A DNA stretch of 64,000 nt from Sphingomonas sp. Ag1. Its GTDB lineage: Bacteria; Pseudomonadota; Alphaproteobacteria; Sphingomonadales; Sphingomonadaceae. Within the stretch, counting starts at the first letter, position 1. Every line of letters starts with the position of its first letter. Of this stretch, positions 36,370 to 45,683 are shown piece by piece. The translations under genes were made by a program, and so were the position numbers. The DNA lies in assembly GCF_000980895.1 (NCBI RefSeq), contig NZ_LAZX01000086.1:1-64000 (forward strand). Reading direction: 5' to 3'. The notes beneath the pieces were generated by a model. That model was given only the letters and a program-made list of their open reading frames with translations, was not told where the DNA came from and did no database searches.

Positions 36370-36567
36370 ATGGATCTGGATGATATCCTCGGGTCCCGGC
36401 CCGACGATCCGCTGACCGCCCTGGTGCGCGAGGATCTCGATCGCCTCTCGGTTGCCGAGCTGGAGGCGCGAATCACGGCGCTGGAGGGCGAAATCGCCCG
36501 CAGCCGGCGCAAGATCGAACTGGCGTCGAACACGCGCGCCTCTGCGGACGCCTTGTTCAAGCGATGA
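36370..36567 (+). CDS. DUF1192 small protein
   Basis: This is a small helical protein of about 65 aa: MDLDDILGSRPDDPLTALVREDL, then SVAELEARITALEGEIARSRRKIELASNTRASADALFKR, which suits a coiled coil. DUF1192 proteins are conserved in alphaproteobacteria with no known function. ATG 36370 gives the standard N-terminus; ATG 36361 is a close alternative. It stands alone between the quinone oxidoreductase (divergent) and clpA. Confidence 0.88.
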   Translation: MDLDDILGSRPDDPLTALVREDLDRLSVAELEARITALEGEIARSRRKIELASNTRASADALFKR

Positions 36568-36698
36568 CCGGGCGGGCACCCGCCCGGCGCCACGCCACCT
36601 GCCGGTCCCTGGCTGCGCTTCTTGATGACGGCCGCCGCAATCACGACATGGTGAGAAAGGGCCAGGCGCCTGCCTGCTGCCCGGTTGGAGTATCCTGA

Positions 36699-39017
36699 AT
36701 GCCATCCTTTGCCAGCGCTCTCGAGACCACGCTGCACAAGGCACTCGAGGCCGCGTCGTCCCGGCGCCATGAATATGCCACGCTCGAGCACCTGCTGTTC
36801 GCGCTCGTCGATGACGAGCATGCCAGCCAGGTGATGACCGCGTGCGGCGTCGACCTTGGCGAACTCAAGACCACCGTCGCGCACTATCTCGATACCGAGC
36901 TGGGCGCGCTGAAGGTTGACCAGCAGACCGATCCCTCCCCCACCAGCGGGTTCCAGCGCGTCGTGCAGCGCGCGATCCTGCACGTCCAGTCCTCCGGTCG
37001 CGATGAAGTAACCGGCGCGAACGTGCTGGTCGCCTTGTTCTCCGAACGCGAAAGCTATGCCGTTTATTTCCTGCAACAGCAGGACATGAGCCGCCTCGAT
37101 GCCGTCAGCTACATCAGCCACGGCGTCGGCAAGGGCGTGTCCGCGCCGGAAGCCGCGACGCCCAAGGGAGCCGAGGACAAGGAAGAGAAGAAGCCAGCCG
37201 AGAAGGCCGGCAAGGGTGAAAGCGCGCTCAAGCAGTTCACCGTCGACCTCAATGAAAAGGCGCGTAACGGCAAGGTCGATCCGCTGATCGGTCGCGGCCC
37301 GGAGGTCGATCGCACGGTGCAGATCCTGTGCCGCCGGTCGAAGAACAACCCGCTCTATGTGGGCGATCCGGGCGTTGGCAAGACGGCCATTGCGGAAGGC
37401 CTCGCGCGCAAGATTGTCGAGGGCGACGTGCCCGACGTGCTGAAGCCCGCCGTCATCTATTCGCTCGACATGGGCGCGCTGCTCGCCGGCACGCGCTATC
37501 GCGGCGATTTCGAGGAACGGCTGAAGCAGGTCGTCAATGAGCTCGAGAAGATGCCGCATGCGGTGCTCTTCATCGACGAGATCCACACCGTGATCGGTGC
37601 CGGCGCGACCAGCGGCGGCGCGATGGATGCGTCGAACCTGCTGAAGCCGGCGCTGTCGGGCGGCACGATCCGCTGCATCGGCTCCACGACGTACAAGGAG
37701 TTCCGCAACCACTTCGAAAAGGATCGCGCGCTGCTGCGCCGGTTCCAGAAGATCGACGTGAACGAGCCGACGATCGAGGATACGATCAAGATCCTCGCCG
37801 GCCTGCGCTCGGCGTTCGAGAGCCATCATGACGTCAAATACACGCCCGACGCGATCAAGTCGGCCGTGGAACTGTCGGCGCGTTACATCAACGACCGCAA
37901 GCTGCCCGACAAGGCTATCGACGTGATCGACGAGGTGGGCGCGATGCAGATGCTGGTGGCGCCGTCGAAGCGGAAGAAGACGATCACGCCCAAGGAGATC
38001 GAGGCCGTCATCGCGACGATGGCCCGCATCCCGCCGAAGAGCGTATCGACGGACGACAAGAAGGTGCTCGAGACGCTCGAGACGGACCTGAAGCGCGTGG
38101 TGTTCGGCCAGAACAAGGCGATCGAGAACCTCGCGAGCGCGATCAAGCTGTCACGCGCGGGTCTGCGCGATCCGGAGAAGCCGATCGGCAATTACCTCTT
38201 CACCGGCCCCACCGGCGTCGGCAAAACGGAGGTTGCCAAGCAGCTGGCGACGATCATGGGCATCCCGCTGCAGCGGTTCGACATGTCCGAATATATGGAG
38301 CGCCACTCGGTTTCGCGGCTGATCGGTGCGCCTCCGGGCTATGTCGGGTTCGACCAGGGCGGCTTGCTGACCGACGCGGTTGATCAGAACCCACATTGCG
38401 TGCTGCTGCTCGACGAGATCGAGAAGGCGCATCCGGACCTGTTCAACATCCTGCTTCAGGTGATGGACAACGGCCGCCTGACCGACCAGCACGGCAAGAC
38501 GGTCGATTTCCGCAACGTCATCCTGATCATGACGACCAATGCGGGCGCGTCCGACATGGCACGCGAGACGCTGGGCTTCGGCAATCTTTCCCGCGAGGGT
38601 GAGGACGAGCAGGCCGTGCAGCGGCTGTTCACGCCGGAATTCCGCAACCGCCTCGATGCCATCGTGCCGTTCAGCTACCTGCCGACCGAAGTGGTCGCGC
38701 GCGTGGTGGACAAGTTCATCCTTCAGCTGGAACTCCAGCTGGCGGATCGCGACGTCCACATCAAGCTCGACGACGAGGCGCGCCAGTGGCTCACCACCAA
38801 GGGCTATGACAAGCTCTATGGCGCGCGCCCGATGGGCCGCCTGATCCAGGAGAAGATCAAGCAGCCGCTGGCCGAGGAGCTGCTGTTCGGCAAGCTCGTC
38901 CATGGCGGCGAGGTCGTGGTGAAGCTGAAGGACAATGCGCTGACGTTCGAGATCGTCGGCGCGGCGCCCAAGAAGCCGAAGCGCAAGGGCGGCAAGGCCA
39001 AGGTCGCCGTCGAATAA
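36699..39017 (+). CDS. clpA: ATP-dependent Clp protease ATP-binding subunit ClpA
   Basis: ClpA unfolds substrates for ClpP. The product is 772 aa. The N-domain (residues 1-145: TLHKALEAASSRRHEYATLEHLLFALVDD) is followed by a charged linker (KGAEDKEEKKPAEKAGKG), then two AAA+ modules. Walker A sequences are GDPGVGKT (222-229) and GPTGVGKT (503-510), with Walker B LFIDEIHT and LLLDEIEKAHP. The C-terminal ClpP-binding loop region ends in a Lys-rich tail (KKPKRKGGKAKVAVE). The adaptor clpS, often adjacent, is not found within the window. A palindromic terminator follows. Confidence 0.98.
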   Translation: MPSFASALETTLHKALEAASSRRHEYATLEHLLFALVDDEHASQVMTACGVDLGELKTTVAHYLDTELGALKVDQQTDPSPTSGFQRVVQRAILHVQSSGRDEVTGANVLVALFSERESYAVYFLQQQDMSRLDAVSYISHGVGKGVSAPEAATPKGAEDKEEKKPAEKAGKGESALKQFTVDLNEKARNGKVDPLIGRGPEVDRTVQILCRRSKNNPLYVGDPGVGKTAIAEGLARKIVEGDVPDVLKPAVIYSLDMGALLAGTRYRGDFEERLKQVVNELEKMPHAVLFIDEIHTVIGAGATSGGAMDASNLLKPALSGGTIRCIGSTTYKEFRNHFEKDRALLRRFQKIDVNEPTIEDTIKILAGLRSAFESHHDVKYTPDAIKSAVELSARYINDRKLPDKAIDVIDEVGAMQMLVAPSKRKKTITPKEIEAVIATMARIPPKSVSTDDKKVLETLETDLKRVVFGQNKAIENLASAIKLSRAGLRDPEKPIGNYLFTGPTGVGKTEVAKQLATIMGIPLQRFDMSEYMERHSVSRLIGAPPGYVGFDQGGLLTDAVDQNPHCVLLLDEIEKAHPDLFNILLQVMDNGRLTDQHGKTVDFRNVILIMTTNAGASDMARETLGFGNLSREGEDEQAVQRLFTPEFRNRLDAIVPFSYLPTEVVARVVDKFILQLELQLADRDVHIKLDDEARQWLTTKGYDKLYGARPMGRLIQEKIKQPLAEELLFGKLVHGGEVVVKLKDNALTFEIVGAAPKKPKRKGGKAKVAVE

Positions 39018-39022
39018 ACCAG

Positions 39023-39055
39023 AAGGGCGCCGGTCGATCGACCGGCGCCCTTTCT
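39023..39055 (+). terminator. Palindromic terminator after clpA
   Basis: AAGGGCGCCGGTCGA (39023-39037) is followed directly by its perfect complement TCGACCGGCGCCCTT (39038-39052), ending TTTCT. This is a 30-nt perfect palindrome. The T-run lies on the plus side (and A's on the minus side), so it could stop transcription from clpA and perhaps also from the minus strand. Confidence 0.85.
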
Positions 39056-39108
39056 GATTCCATCTATTTCGCAGAACTGACCGGGCGCTAGGCGCCCTAA
39101 CGGCGCAA

Positions 39109-39342
39109 TCAGCCCTTCGGCTGCCCCTTGTCCTTGGCAACCCACCGGGGTCCGCTCGCGCGGCACGCCGCGCTGATCACCGGGAACATCAGGTCCGTAT
39201 TGCGCGCCAGCGCCGCCGGCGCCGCGGCCTGGCACTGTTGCACGGTGGAATAGCGAACCGGGTCGATCCGCGCCTCTGCGCAGCCGGACTGATCGTCCCC
39301 GCAGCCCATGATCGCCAGTACGAAAAAGATCGGTTGCATCAT
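39109..39342 (-). CDS. Small secreted hypothetical protein
   Basis: The product is 77 aa starting at ATG 39342 (AGGGAG lies 8 nt before it). It opens with MMQPIFFVLAIMGCGDDQSGCAEARI, a short hydrophobic signal-like segment followed by Cys pairs. Remaining marks are QQCQAAAPAALARNTDLMFPVISAACRASGP. Four cysteines (two near residues 14 and 21, two more) suggest disulfides in the periplasm, or a lipobox-like MGC. Similar small proteins seem common in sphingomonads, without a known function. It converges on clpA. Confidence 0.7.
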   Translation of the reverse strand: MMQPIFFVLAIMGCGDDQSGCAEARIDPVRYSTVQQCQAAAPAALARNTDLMFPVISAACRASGPRWVAKDKGQPKG

Positions 39343-39452
39343 CGCCTCCACTCCCTGCTGAAACCCGCAAGGCCTTCAAACTGTTCCGTTTGCGCTTGCC
39401 GGTGTCCTATGCGCATGACACAGTCGGCCAATAGCTCAGGGGGAGAATCAAC

Positions 39453-41495
39453 ATGCGTATCGCGACAAAATTGCTGTTGGGGGCAACAGGCATCGCACTG
39501 GCGGCGGCGGCTGTCGCCGCGGGACCATCAGCCACCCGGACGCAGGTGGCGGCGCCGCTGATTGAGCGCACCAAATTGTTCGGCAATCCGGAGAAGACCG
39601 GCGGTCAGCTGTCGCCCGACGGCCGGTGGATCAGCTTCATCGCCCCGCGCGATGGCGTGCTCAACGTCTGGGTCGCCCCGGCTGACAATCCCGCCGCGGC
39701 CAAGCCGCTGACCGCGGAGAAGACCCGCCCGATCCGCCAGACCTTCTGGGCACCGGATTCGAGCCAGGTGCTGTTCGTCAACGACAAGGGCGGTGACGAG
39801 AATTTCCGGCTCTATGGCGTTCCCGTCGTGGGCGGCGAGGCGCGCGATTACACGCCGTTCGAGAAGGTTCGCGTGATCCCGTACGGCCAAAGCAGGACGA
39901 TCAAGGACCGCGTCCTCATCGGCCTCAACAATCGCGATCCCCGCTGGCACGATGTCCACAGCCTCGACCTCAAGACCGGCAAGCTGACGCTGGTGATGCA
40001 GAATGATGGCTATGCCGGCTTCATGGCCGACGATCAGCTAAACATCCGCATCGGCTCTCGCCCGCGCGCCGATGGCGGCGACGACTGGTTCAGGATCGTG
40101 GACGGCAAGGCAGAAGCCACCCCGATCCTCTCTTATGGCCTCGACGATAGCGCGACGACCGGTGCGATCGGCTTCACCACCGATGGCAAGACGATCTACT
40201 GGGCGGACTCGCGTGATCGTAACACCGGTGCGCTCATGGCACAGGATACCAGCGGCAAGATGACGCTGATCGCCGAGGACCCCCGCGTCGATCTCGCCGA
40301 CGCCCTGTTCAATCCTAAAACCGGCGTGATCGAGGCTTATCGCGCGGATTATCTCAAGAACGAATATGTGCCCGTCGGCGATGCGGTGAAGGCCGATCTC
40401 GCCTTCCTCAAGGCGCAGAACAAGGGTGAGTTCACGATCACCAGCCGCACTGATGCCGACGACAAATGGCTCGTCGCCTTCGATCCGGTGTCCGCCCCCG
40501 CCTCCACCTGGGTCTATGATCGCAACGCAAAGACCCTGAAGCAGCTCTATGTCTCGCGTCCGGCGCTGGTCGGCGCCCCGCTCGTGCCGATGATCCCCAC
40601 GGTGATCAAATCGCGCGACGGGCTCGATCTCGTCTCGTACCTGACGCTGCCCAAGGGCGTCGACGCGAACGGCGATGGCAAGGCTGACAAGCCCGTCCCG
40701 ATGGTGCTGTTCGTCCATGGCGGGCCGTGGGGCCGCGATGGCTATGGCTATAACAGCTATCACCAGTGGCTCGCGAACCGCGGCTATGCGGTGCTCTCGG
40801 TCAATTTCCGCGCCTCCACCGGCTTCGGCAAGAAGTTCCTTGCCGCCGGGAACATGGAATGGGGCAAGAAGATGCACGACGACCTGCTCGACGCGGTCGA
40901 CTGGGCTGTGCGCGAGGGCGTGACGACCAAGGACAAGGTCGCGATCATGGGCGGCTCCTACGGCGGCTATGCGACGCTCGCCGGCCTCGCCTTCACGCCC
41001 GATACCTTCGCGTGCGGCGTCGACATCGTCGGCCCGTCGAACCTCAACACCCTGCTCGCCTCGATCCCGGCCTATTGGGAGGCGGGTAAGCAGCAGATGT
41101 ATCGCCGCATGGGCGATCCGACGACGCCGGAGGGTCAGGCAATCCTCAAGGAACGCTCGCCGCTCTTCGCCGCGGACAAGATCAAGAAGCCGCTGCTGAT
41201 CGGCCAGGGCGCCAACGATCCGCGCGTCAACGTGCGCGAAAGCGATCAGATCGTCGATGCAATGAAGGCGAAGAACATCCCCGTCACCTATGTCGTCTTC
41301 CCGGACGAGGGCCATGGCTTTGCCCGGCCGGTGAACAACATCGCGTTCAACGCGGTGACAGAAAATTTCCTCGCCCCCTGCCTCGGCGGCCGTGCCGAGC
41401 CGATCGGCGACGCGCTGCAGGGCTCCACCGCGGAAATCCGCCATGGTGCCAATCATGTGAAGGGTCTTGGCTCCACCCGATCCGCCGCAAGGTAA
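39453..41495 (+). CDS. S9 family peptidase (DPP IV/acylaminoacyl-peptidase-like), secreted
   Basis: The product is 680 aa. The N-terminal signal peptide (ATKLLLGATGIALAAAAVAAG) is followed by a beta-propeller with repeats such as LSPDGRWISF and WAPDSSQVLFV (residues about 45-395). The catalytic alpha/beta-hydrolase domain has HGGPWGRDGYG, the nucleophile S502 in MGGSYGGYATLAG, Asp in GQGANDPRV and His in DEGHGFARP. It probably cleaves peptides in the periplasm. The ATG has GGGGGAG close upstream. It is monocistronic, followed by a hairpin at 41523. Confidence 0.95.
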   Translation: MRIATKLLLGATGIALAAAAVAAGPSATRTQVAAPLIERTKLFGNPEKTGGQLSPDGRWISFIAPRDGVLNVWVAPADNPAAAKPLTAEKTRPIRQTFWAPDSSQVLFVNDKGGDENFRLYGVPVVGGEARDYTPFEKVRVIPYGQSRTIKDRVLIGLNNRDPRWHDVHSLDLKTGKLTLVMQNDGYAGFMADDQLNIRIGSRPRADGGDDWFRIVDGKAEATPILSYGLDDSATTGAIGFTTDGKTIYWADSRDRNTGALMAQDTSGKMTLIAEDPRVDLADALFNPKTGVIEAYRADYLKNEYVPVGDAVKADLAFLKAQNKGEFTITSRTDADDKWLVAFDPVSAPASTWVYDRNAKTLKQLYVSRPALVGAPLVPMIPTVIKSRDGLDLVSYLTLPKGVDANGDGKADKPVPMVLFVHGGPWGRDGYGYNSYHQWLANRGYAVLSVNFRASTGFGKKFLAAGNMEWGKKMHDDLLDAVDWAVREGVTTKDKVAIMGGSYGGYATLAGLAFTPDTFACGVDIVGPSNLNTLLASIPAYWEAGKQQMYRRMGDPTTPEGQAILKERSPLFAADKIKKPLLIGQGANDPRVNVRESDQIVDAMKAKNIPVTYVVFPDEGHGFARPVNNIAFNAVTENFLAPCLGGRAEPIGDALQGSTAEIRHGANHVKGLGSTRSAAR

Positions 41496-41522
41496 CGCGC
41501 CCGGGTCAGCGTAGCGTCAGCG

Positions 41523-41552
41523 CCGTCACCCCGCATCGTCGCGGGGTGACGG
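41523..41552. repeat. Inverted repeat downstream of the S9 peptidase gene
   Basis: CCGTCACCCCGC (41523-41534), a 6-nt loop ATCGTC, and GCGGGGTGACGG (41541-41552) form a perfect 12-bp stem. There is no T-run on either side, so a terminator is doubtful. It may be another intergenic palindromic element, or part of a Rho-independent hairpin without a U-tract. Confidence 0.75.
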
Positions 41553-41617
41553 CTCCTGCGCATCAACCGCGCGCCACCCCATTGCACGCGCCGCTCCGTG
41601 CCCCGACATAAGCAACA

Positions 41618-43441
41618 ATGCCACCCCTCGACCCGACCGGGAACAGCGCCGAGCGTCCGCTCGGCCCGACGCTGCGCCGCTTCCTCCCCTATCTCTGGCC
41701 ATCCGACGCGCCGGGCATGAAGCTGCGCGTCGCCGGCGCGATGCTGCTGGTCCTCATGTCGAAACTGGTCCAGGTCTATGGCGCGCCCTTCGCGCTTCAG
41801 GGCGCGGTGGACGGCATGGCCACGCTGCCCCGCTCGCCGGCGATGCTCGTGGTGCTGCTCGTCGTGGGGTACGCCGCGGCGCGGTTCGGCACCACGCTGT
41901 TCGACAATCTGCGCAACACGGTGTTCGAACGTGTCGGGCAGGAGGCGACACGCCGCCTCGCCAGCCAGGTGTTCCGCCACCTCCATGATCTGTCGCTTCG
42001 CTTCCATCTCGAACGGCGCACCGGCGCGGTCACCAAGGTCGTCGAACGCGGCACCAAGAGCATCGATACGATGCTCTACTTCCTCCTGTTCAACATCGCG
42101 CCCACCATCCTTGAACTGACGCTGGTGCTCGGCATCTTCTGGGTGAAGTTCGGCTGGCCGCTCGTTGCCGGCACCCTGGTGATGGTGGTCGTCTACATCT
42201 GGTTCACCCGAAAGGTGACCGACTGGCGCGCCAGCCTGCGCCAGCGGATGAACGATCTCGACACTGGCGCGGTCGCCCATGCGGTCGATTCGCTGCTGAA
42301 CTTCGAAACGGTGAAGTATTTCGGCGCCGAGGATCGAGAGGCCCGGCGCTACGATGCCGCGATGCAGGCCTATGCCACCGCCGCGGTAAAGTCCGAGAAC
42401 AGCCTCGCCTGGCTCAATATCGGCCAGGCCGCGATCACCAATCTGATGCTCGGCGCTGGCATGGCCTTTGTCGTATGGGGCTGGTCTGACGGCCGCTTCT
42501 CCGCCGGCGACGTGGTGCTCGTCTCGACGCTGCTGTCGCAGCTGTTCCGCCCGCTCGACCTCCTCGGCATGGTCTATCGAACGATCCGCCAGGGCGTGAT
42601 CGACATGGGCGCGATGTTCGATCTGGTCGACACCCCGTCGGAGGTGGTCGATCCCCCTGGCGCCCGCCCGCTCCGCGTCGGCCCGGGGCATCTGCGCTTC
42701 GAGGATGTCCGCTTCGGCTATGAGCCCGGGCGCGATATCCTGAAGGGCATCACGCTCGACATTCCGGCCGGCAGCACCGTTGCGGTCGTCGGCCCGTCCG
42801 GCGCCGGCAAGTCGACGCTCGCGCGGCTGCTGTATCGCTTCTACGATCTGACCGGCGGCCGCATCACCATCGACGGGCAGGATATCGCCACGGTCACCCA
42901 GGCCAGCCTGCGCAGCGCGATCGGCATCGTGCCGCAGGATACGGTGCTGTTCAACGACACGATCGGCTACAACATCGCCTACGGCCGTGAAGGCGCCGAC
43001 GACGCCGATATCCGCGCCGCCGCGCGCGGGGCGGCGATCGCCGGCTTCATCGAGGCGCAGCCCGGCGGCTATGACACGCGCGTCGGCGAGCGTGGGCTGA
43101 AGCTTTCGGGTGGCGAAAAGCAGCGCGTGGCGATCGCCCGCACCCTGCTCAAGAACCCGCCGGTCCTGATCCTCGACGAGGCGACCTCGGCACTCGACAG
43201 CCGGACGGAAGCGGACATCATGGCGACGCTGGAGGCGATCGAGCGTGGTCGCACCACCATCGTCATCGCCCACCGCCTTTCGACTGTCGTCCACGCCGAC
43301 AAGATCGTCGTGCTTGAGGCCGGCCGTGTGACCGAACAGGGCACGCATGACGAATTGCTCCGCGCCGGCGGCACCTATGCCGAACTATGGGCGCGTCAGG
43401 CGAGCGAGCGGCAGGCGGCGGAGGTCGAAACCGCCGACTGA
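41618..43441 (+). CDS. Atm1-type ABC exporter (permease-ATPase fusion)
   Basis: The product is 607 aa, with a six-helix permease domain (residues about 30-325) and an ATPase domain. It matches bacterial homologues of mitochondrial Atm1/HMT1 that move glutathione-linked or metal-related compounds out. Marks are NTVFERVGQEATRRLASQVFRHLHDLSLRFHLERRTGAVTKVVERGTKSID, TDWRASLRQRMNDLDT and LLNFETVKYFGAEDREARRYD, all typical of the Atm1 group. The ATPase has GPSGAGKST, LSGGEKQRVAIARTLLK, ILDEATSALDS and AHRLSTV. It is probably linked to metal or redox stress. Confidence 0.95.
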   Translation: MPPLDPTGNSAERPLGPTLRRFLPYLWPSDAPGMKLRVAGAMLLVLMSKLVQVYGAPFALQGAVDGMATLPRSPAMLVVLLVVGYAAARFGTTLFDNLRNTVFERVGQEATRRLASQVFRHLHDLSLRFHLERRTGAVTKVVERGTKSIDTMLYFLLFNIAPTILELTLVLGIFWVKFGWPLVAGTLVMVVVYIWFTRKVTDWRASLRQRMNDLDTGAVAHAVDSLLNFETVKYFGAEDREARRYDAAMQAYATAAVKSENSLAWLNIGQAAITNLMLGAGMAFVVWGWSDGRFSAGDVVLVSTLLSQLFRPLDLLGMVYRTIRQGVIDMGAMFDLVDTPSEVVDPPGARPLRVGPGHLRFEDVRFGYEPGRDILKGITLDIPAGSTVAVVGPSGAGKSTLARLLYRFYDLTGGRITIDGQDIATVTQASLRSAIGIVPQDTVLFNDTIGYNIAYGREGADDADIRAAARGAAIAGFIEAQPGGYDTRVGERGLKLSGGEKQRVAIARTLLKNPPVLILDEATSALDSRTEADIMATLEAIERGRTTIVIAHRLSTVVHADKIVVLEAGRVTEQGTHDELLRAGGTYAELWARQASERQAAEVETAD

Positions 43442-43473
43442 TCTACTATTGATCTGTTGTCGGGCGCGCCCGA

Positions 43474-43746
43474 TCAGGCGACCAGATCGCGATATTCGGG
43501 ATGCCGGCGGATGAATGCCGCCACGAACGTGCATTGCGGCACCACCTTCAGCCCCTGGTCGCGCGCGCTGTCCAGCGCGGCGCGGATCAGCTTGGATGCA
43601 ACGCCCCGCCCCTCGATCTCTGCCGGGACGTGCGTATGGGTAAAGACGATCCGCTCGCCCTCGCGCTGATAGGCGGCCAGCGCGCGATGACCGCCGACGT
43701 CCAGTTCGAATTCCTGTTCGGCACGATTGTCGCGGACCTTGTTCAT
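43474..43746 (-). CDS. GNAT-like N-acetyltransferase (YidJ/Gcn5-related small type)
   Basis: The product is about 90 aa: MNKVRDNRAEQEFELDVGGHRALAAYQREGERIVFTHTHVPAEIEGRGVASKLIRAALDSARDQGLKVVPQCTFVAAFIRRHPEYRDLV. The segment IEGRGVASKLI is the acetyl-CoA loop, and CTFVAAFIRRHPEY is the signature end of this small GNAT family (Pfam GNAT_acetyltr-2-like group). ATG 43746 is chosen; ATG 43755 is close and also possible. It converges on the Atm1 gene and is divergent from recQ. Confidence 0.9.
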   Translation of the reverse strand: MNKVRDNRAEQEFELDVGGHRALAAYQREGERIVFTHTHVPAEIEGRGVASKLIRAALDSARDQGLKVVPQCTFVAAFIRRHPEYRDLVA

Positions 43747-43846
43747 GCCCCGCATGTAATGCGTCGCGCCGCGGGGTAAACTGCTGCGGATCAAGCGACG
43801 CCATCGCGGTTGCCGCCCCCGCCCGGCACGCGTAGAGCCACGGCGA

Positions 43847-45610
43847 ATGGCCGCCGACCCCGTTTCCGTCCTCCAGAAGCTGTTTGGTTTCCCCGATTTC
43901 CGCGGTGTTCAGCGCCACGTGGTCGATCGCGTGCTGGCGGGGCAATCGACGCTTGCCGTCATGCCAACCGGTGCCGGCAAGTCGCTGACCTATCAGCTGC
44001 CCGCCACCATGCTCGACGGCACCTGCATCGTCGTCTCCCCGCTCATCGCGCTGATGCACGATCAGCTGCGCGCGGCCGAGGCGGTGGGCATCCGCGCCGC
44101 CACCCTCACCAGCGTCGATGAGAACAAGGCGGAGACGCGCGGCCGTTTCCTCGATGGCGATCTCGACCTCCTCTACATCGCGCCCGAACGCGCCTCGACG
44201 GCCGATTTCCGCGACCTGCTCGAACGCGGCCGGGTCGCCTTGTTCGCGATCGACGAGGCGCATTGCGTCAGCGAATGGGGCCATGACTTCCGCCCCGATT
44301 ATCGCCTGCTACGCCCGCTGCTCGATCGCTTCCCCGATGTGCCGCGTCTCGCGCTCACTGCGACGGCGGACGAACATACCCGCGCCGACATCCTCGATCA
44401 GCTCGGCATTCCGACAGAGGGGATGATCGTCGCCGGTTTCGACCGGCCCAACATCCGCTATTCGATCTCGCCGCGCGACAATACGACGCGCCAGATCGCC
44501 GACGTCATCCGCGACACGCCGGGCCCCGGCATCGTCTATGCCCAGACCCGCGCCGGTACCGAGAAGCTCGCCGCCACGCTGCGCGAGGCGACCGGCCGCC
44601 CGGTGCGCGCCTATCACGCCGGGCTTGATCCCGAGATTCGCCGCCGCAACCAGGCTGCCTTCGTCGCGAGCGAGGACATGGTGATCGTCGCCACCGTCGC
44701 CTTCGGCATGGGGATCGACAAGCCCGACGTCCGCTTCGTCGCGCACGCCGGCCTGCCCAAGTCGATCGAGGCTTATTATCAGGAAACCGGCCGCGCCGGT
44801 CGCGATGGCGATCCGGCGGTCGCGCACCTGTTCTGGGGCGCGGAGGATTTCGCCCGCGCGCGACAGCGCATCGCGGAGGTCGAGCCGCAGCGCCAGCCGG
44901 GGGAACGCCAGCGGCTCAACGCGCTCGGCGCCCTCGCCGAAACCGCCGGTTGTCGCCGTCGCATCCTTCTCGCCCATTTCGGGGAGAGCCCGCCGGCGAC
45001 CTGCGGCAATTGCGACAATTGCCTGTCGCCCCCCAATGCGATCGACGCGACGGAAACCGCGCGCAAATATCTCTCCGCCGTCTTCCGCACCGGCCAAAGC
45101 TATGGCGCGACCTATGTCGAGGAAGTGCTGACCGGTAAATCCTCCGAACGCAGCCTGATGAACGGGCATGAGGCGCTGTCGGTGTGGAGCATCGTCGACG
45201 GCGAGGAGGCGGCCATGCTCAAGCCGGTCGGCCGCGCGCTGCTGCTGCGCGACGCGTTGCGCACCAATCCGCATGGCGGGCTGGAATTCGGCCCCGCCGC
45301 GCGCGGGCTGATCAAGGGCGAGGATACGCTCAAACTCGTCATCCCGCCCAAGCGCGCCCGCCGTCGCCGCGGCGATCAGGCGGCCGATCCGGTCAACGAC
45401 CCGCTGTTCGAGGCATTGCGCACCTGCCGGCGCGAACTTGCGCAGGAGGCCGGCGTGCCGCCCTATGTGATCTTCCACGATTCGGTGCTGCGCGAGATGG
45501 CGGCGACCCGCCCCGCCAGCCTCTCGGCGCTCGGCCGCCTGACCGGCGTGGGACAGCGAAAGCTCGATGCCTATGGAGAACCGTTCCTGCGCGTGATCCG
45601 CGAGCATTGA
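43847..45610 (+). CDS. recQ: ATP-dependent DNA helicase RecQ
   Basis: This 3'-5' helicase is 587 aa. Helicase motifs are MPTGAGKSLTYQLPA, DEAH box FAIDEAHCVSEWGHDFRP, TATADEHTRADI, YAQTRAGTEKL and VATVAFGMGIDKPDVRFVAHAGLPKSIEAYYQETGRAGRDG. The RecQ zinc site is C369, C386, C389, C392 (last three in TCGNCDNC). An HRDC domain ends the protein (DPLFEALRTCRRELAQEAG, LTGVGQRKLDAYG). It works in recombination and fork repair. It is followed by an unrelated small phosphatase gene. Confidence 0.98.
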   Translation: MAADPVSVLQKLFGFPDFRGVQRHVVDRVLAGQSTLAVMPTGAGKSLTYQLPATMLDGTCIVVSPLIALMHDQLRAAEAVGIRAATLTSVDENKAETRGRFLDGDLDLLYIAPERASTADFRDLLERGRVALFAIDEAHCVSEWGHDFRPDYRLLRPLLDRFPDVPRLALTATADEHTRADILDQLGIPTEGMIVAGFDRPNIRYSISPRDNTTRQIADVIRDTPGPGIVYAQTRAGTEKLAATLREATGRPVRAYHAGLDPEIRRRNQAAFVASEDMVIVATVAFGMGIDKPDVRFVAHAGLPKSIEAYYQETGRAGRDGDPAVAHLFWGAEDFARARQRIAEVEPQRQPGERQRLNALGALAETAGCRRRILLAHFGESPPATCGNCDNCLSPPNAIDATETARKYLSAVFRTGQSYGATYVEEVLTGKSSERSLMNGHEALSVWSIVDGEEAAMLKPVGRALLLRDALRTNPHGGLEFGPAARGLIKGEDTLKLVIPPKRARRRRGDQAADPVNDPLFEALRTCRRELAQEAGVPPYVIFHDSVLREMAATRPASLSALGRLTGVGQRKLDAYGEPFLRVIREH

Positions 45611-45683
45611 GCCGCTGAAAAAGCCGTGGATAACGCGCCGGCGCTGGTTCTCCCGTGCGCGAAGCTGCGCTATCGCTGGCGCC

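Noticed and set aside
45635..45645. Single DnaA-like box (GTGGATAA) after recQ
   Set aside because: One isolated 8/9 match has no weight by itself.
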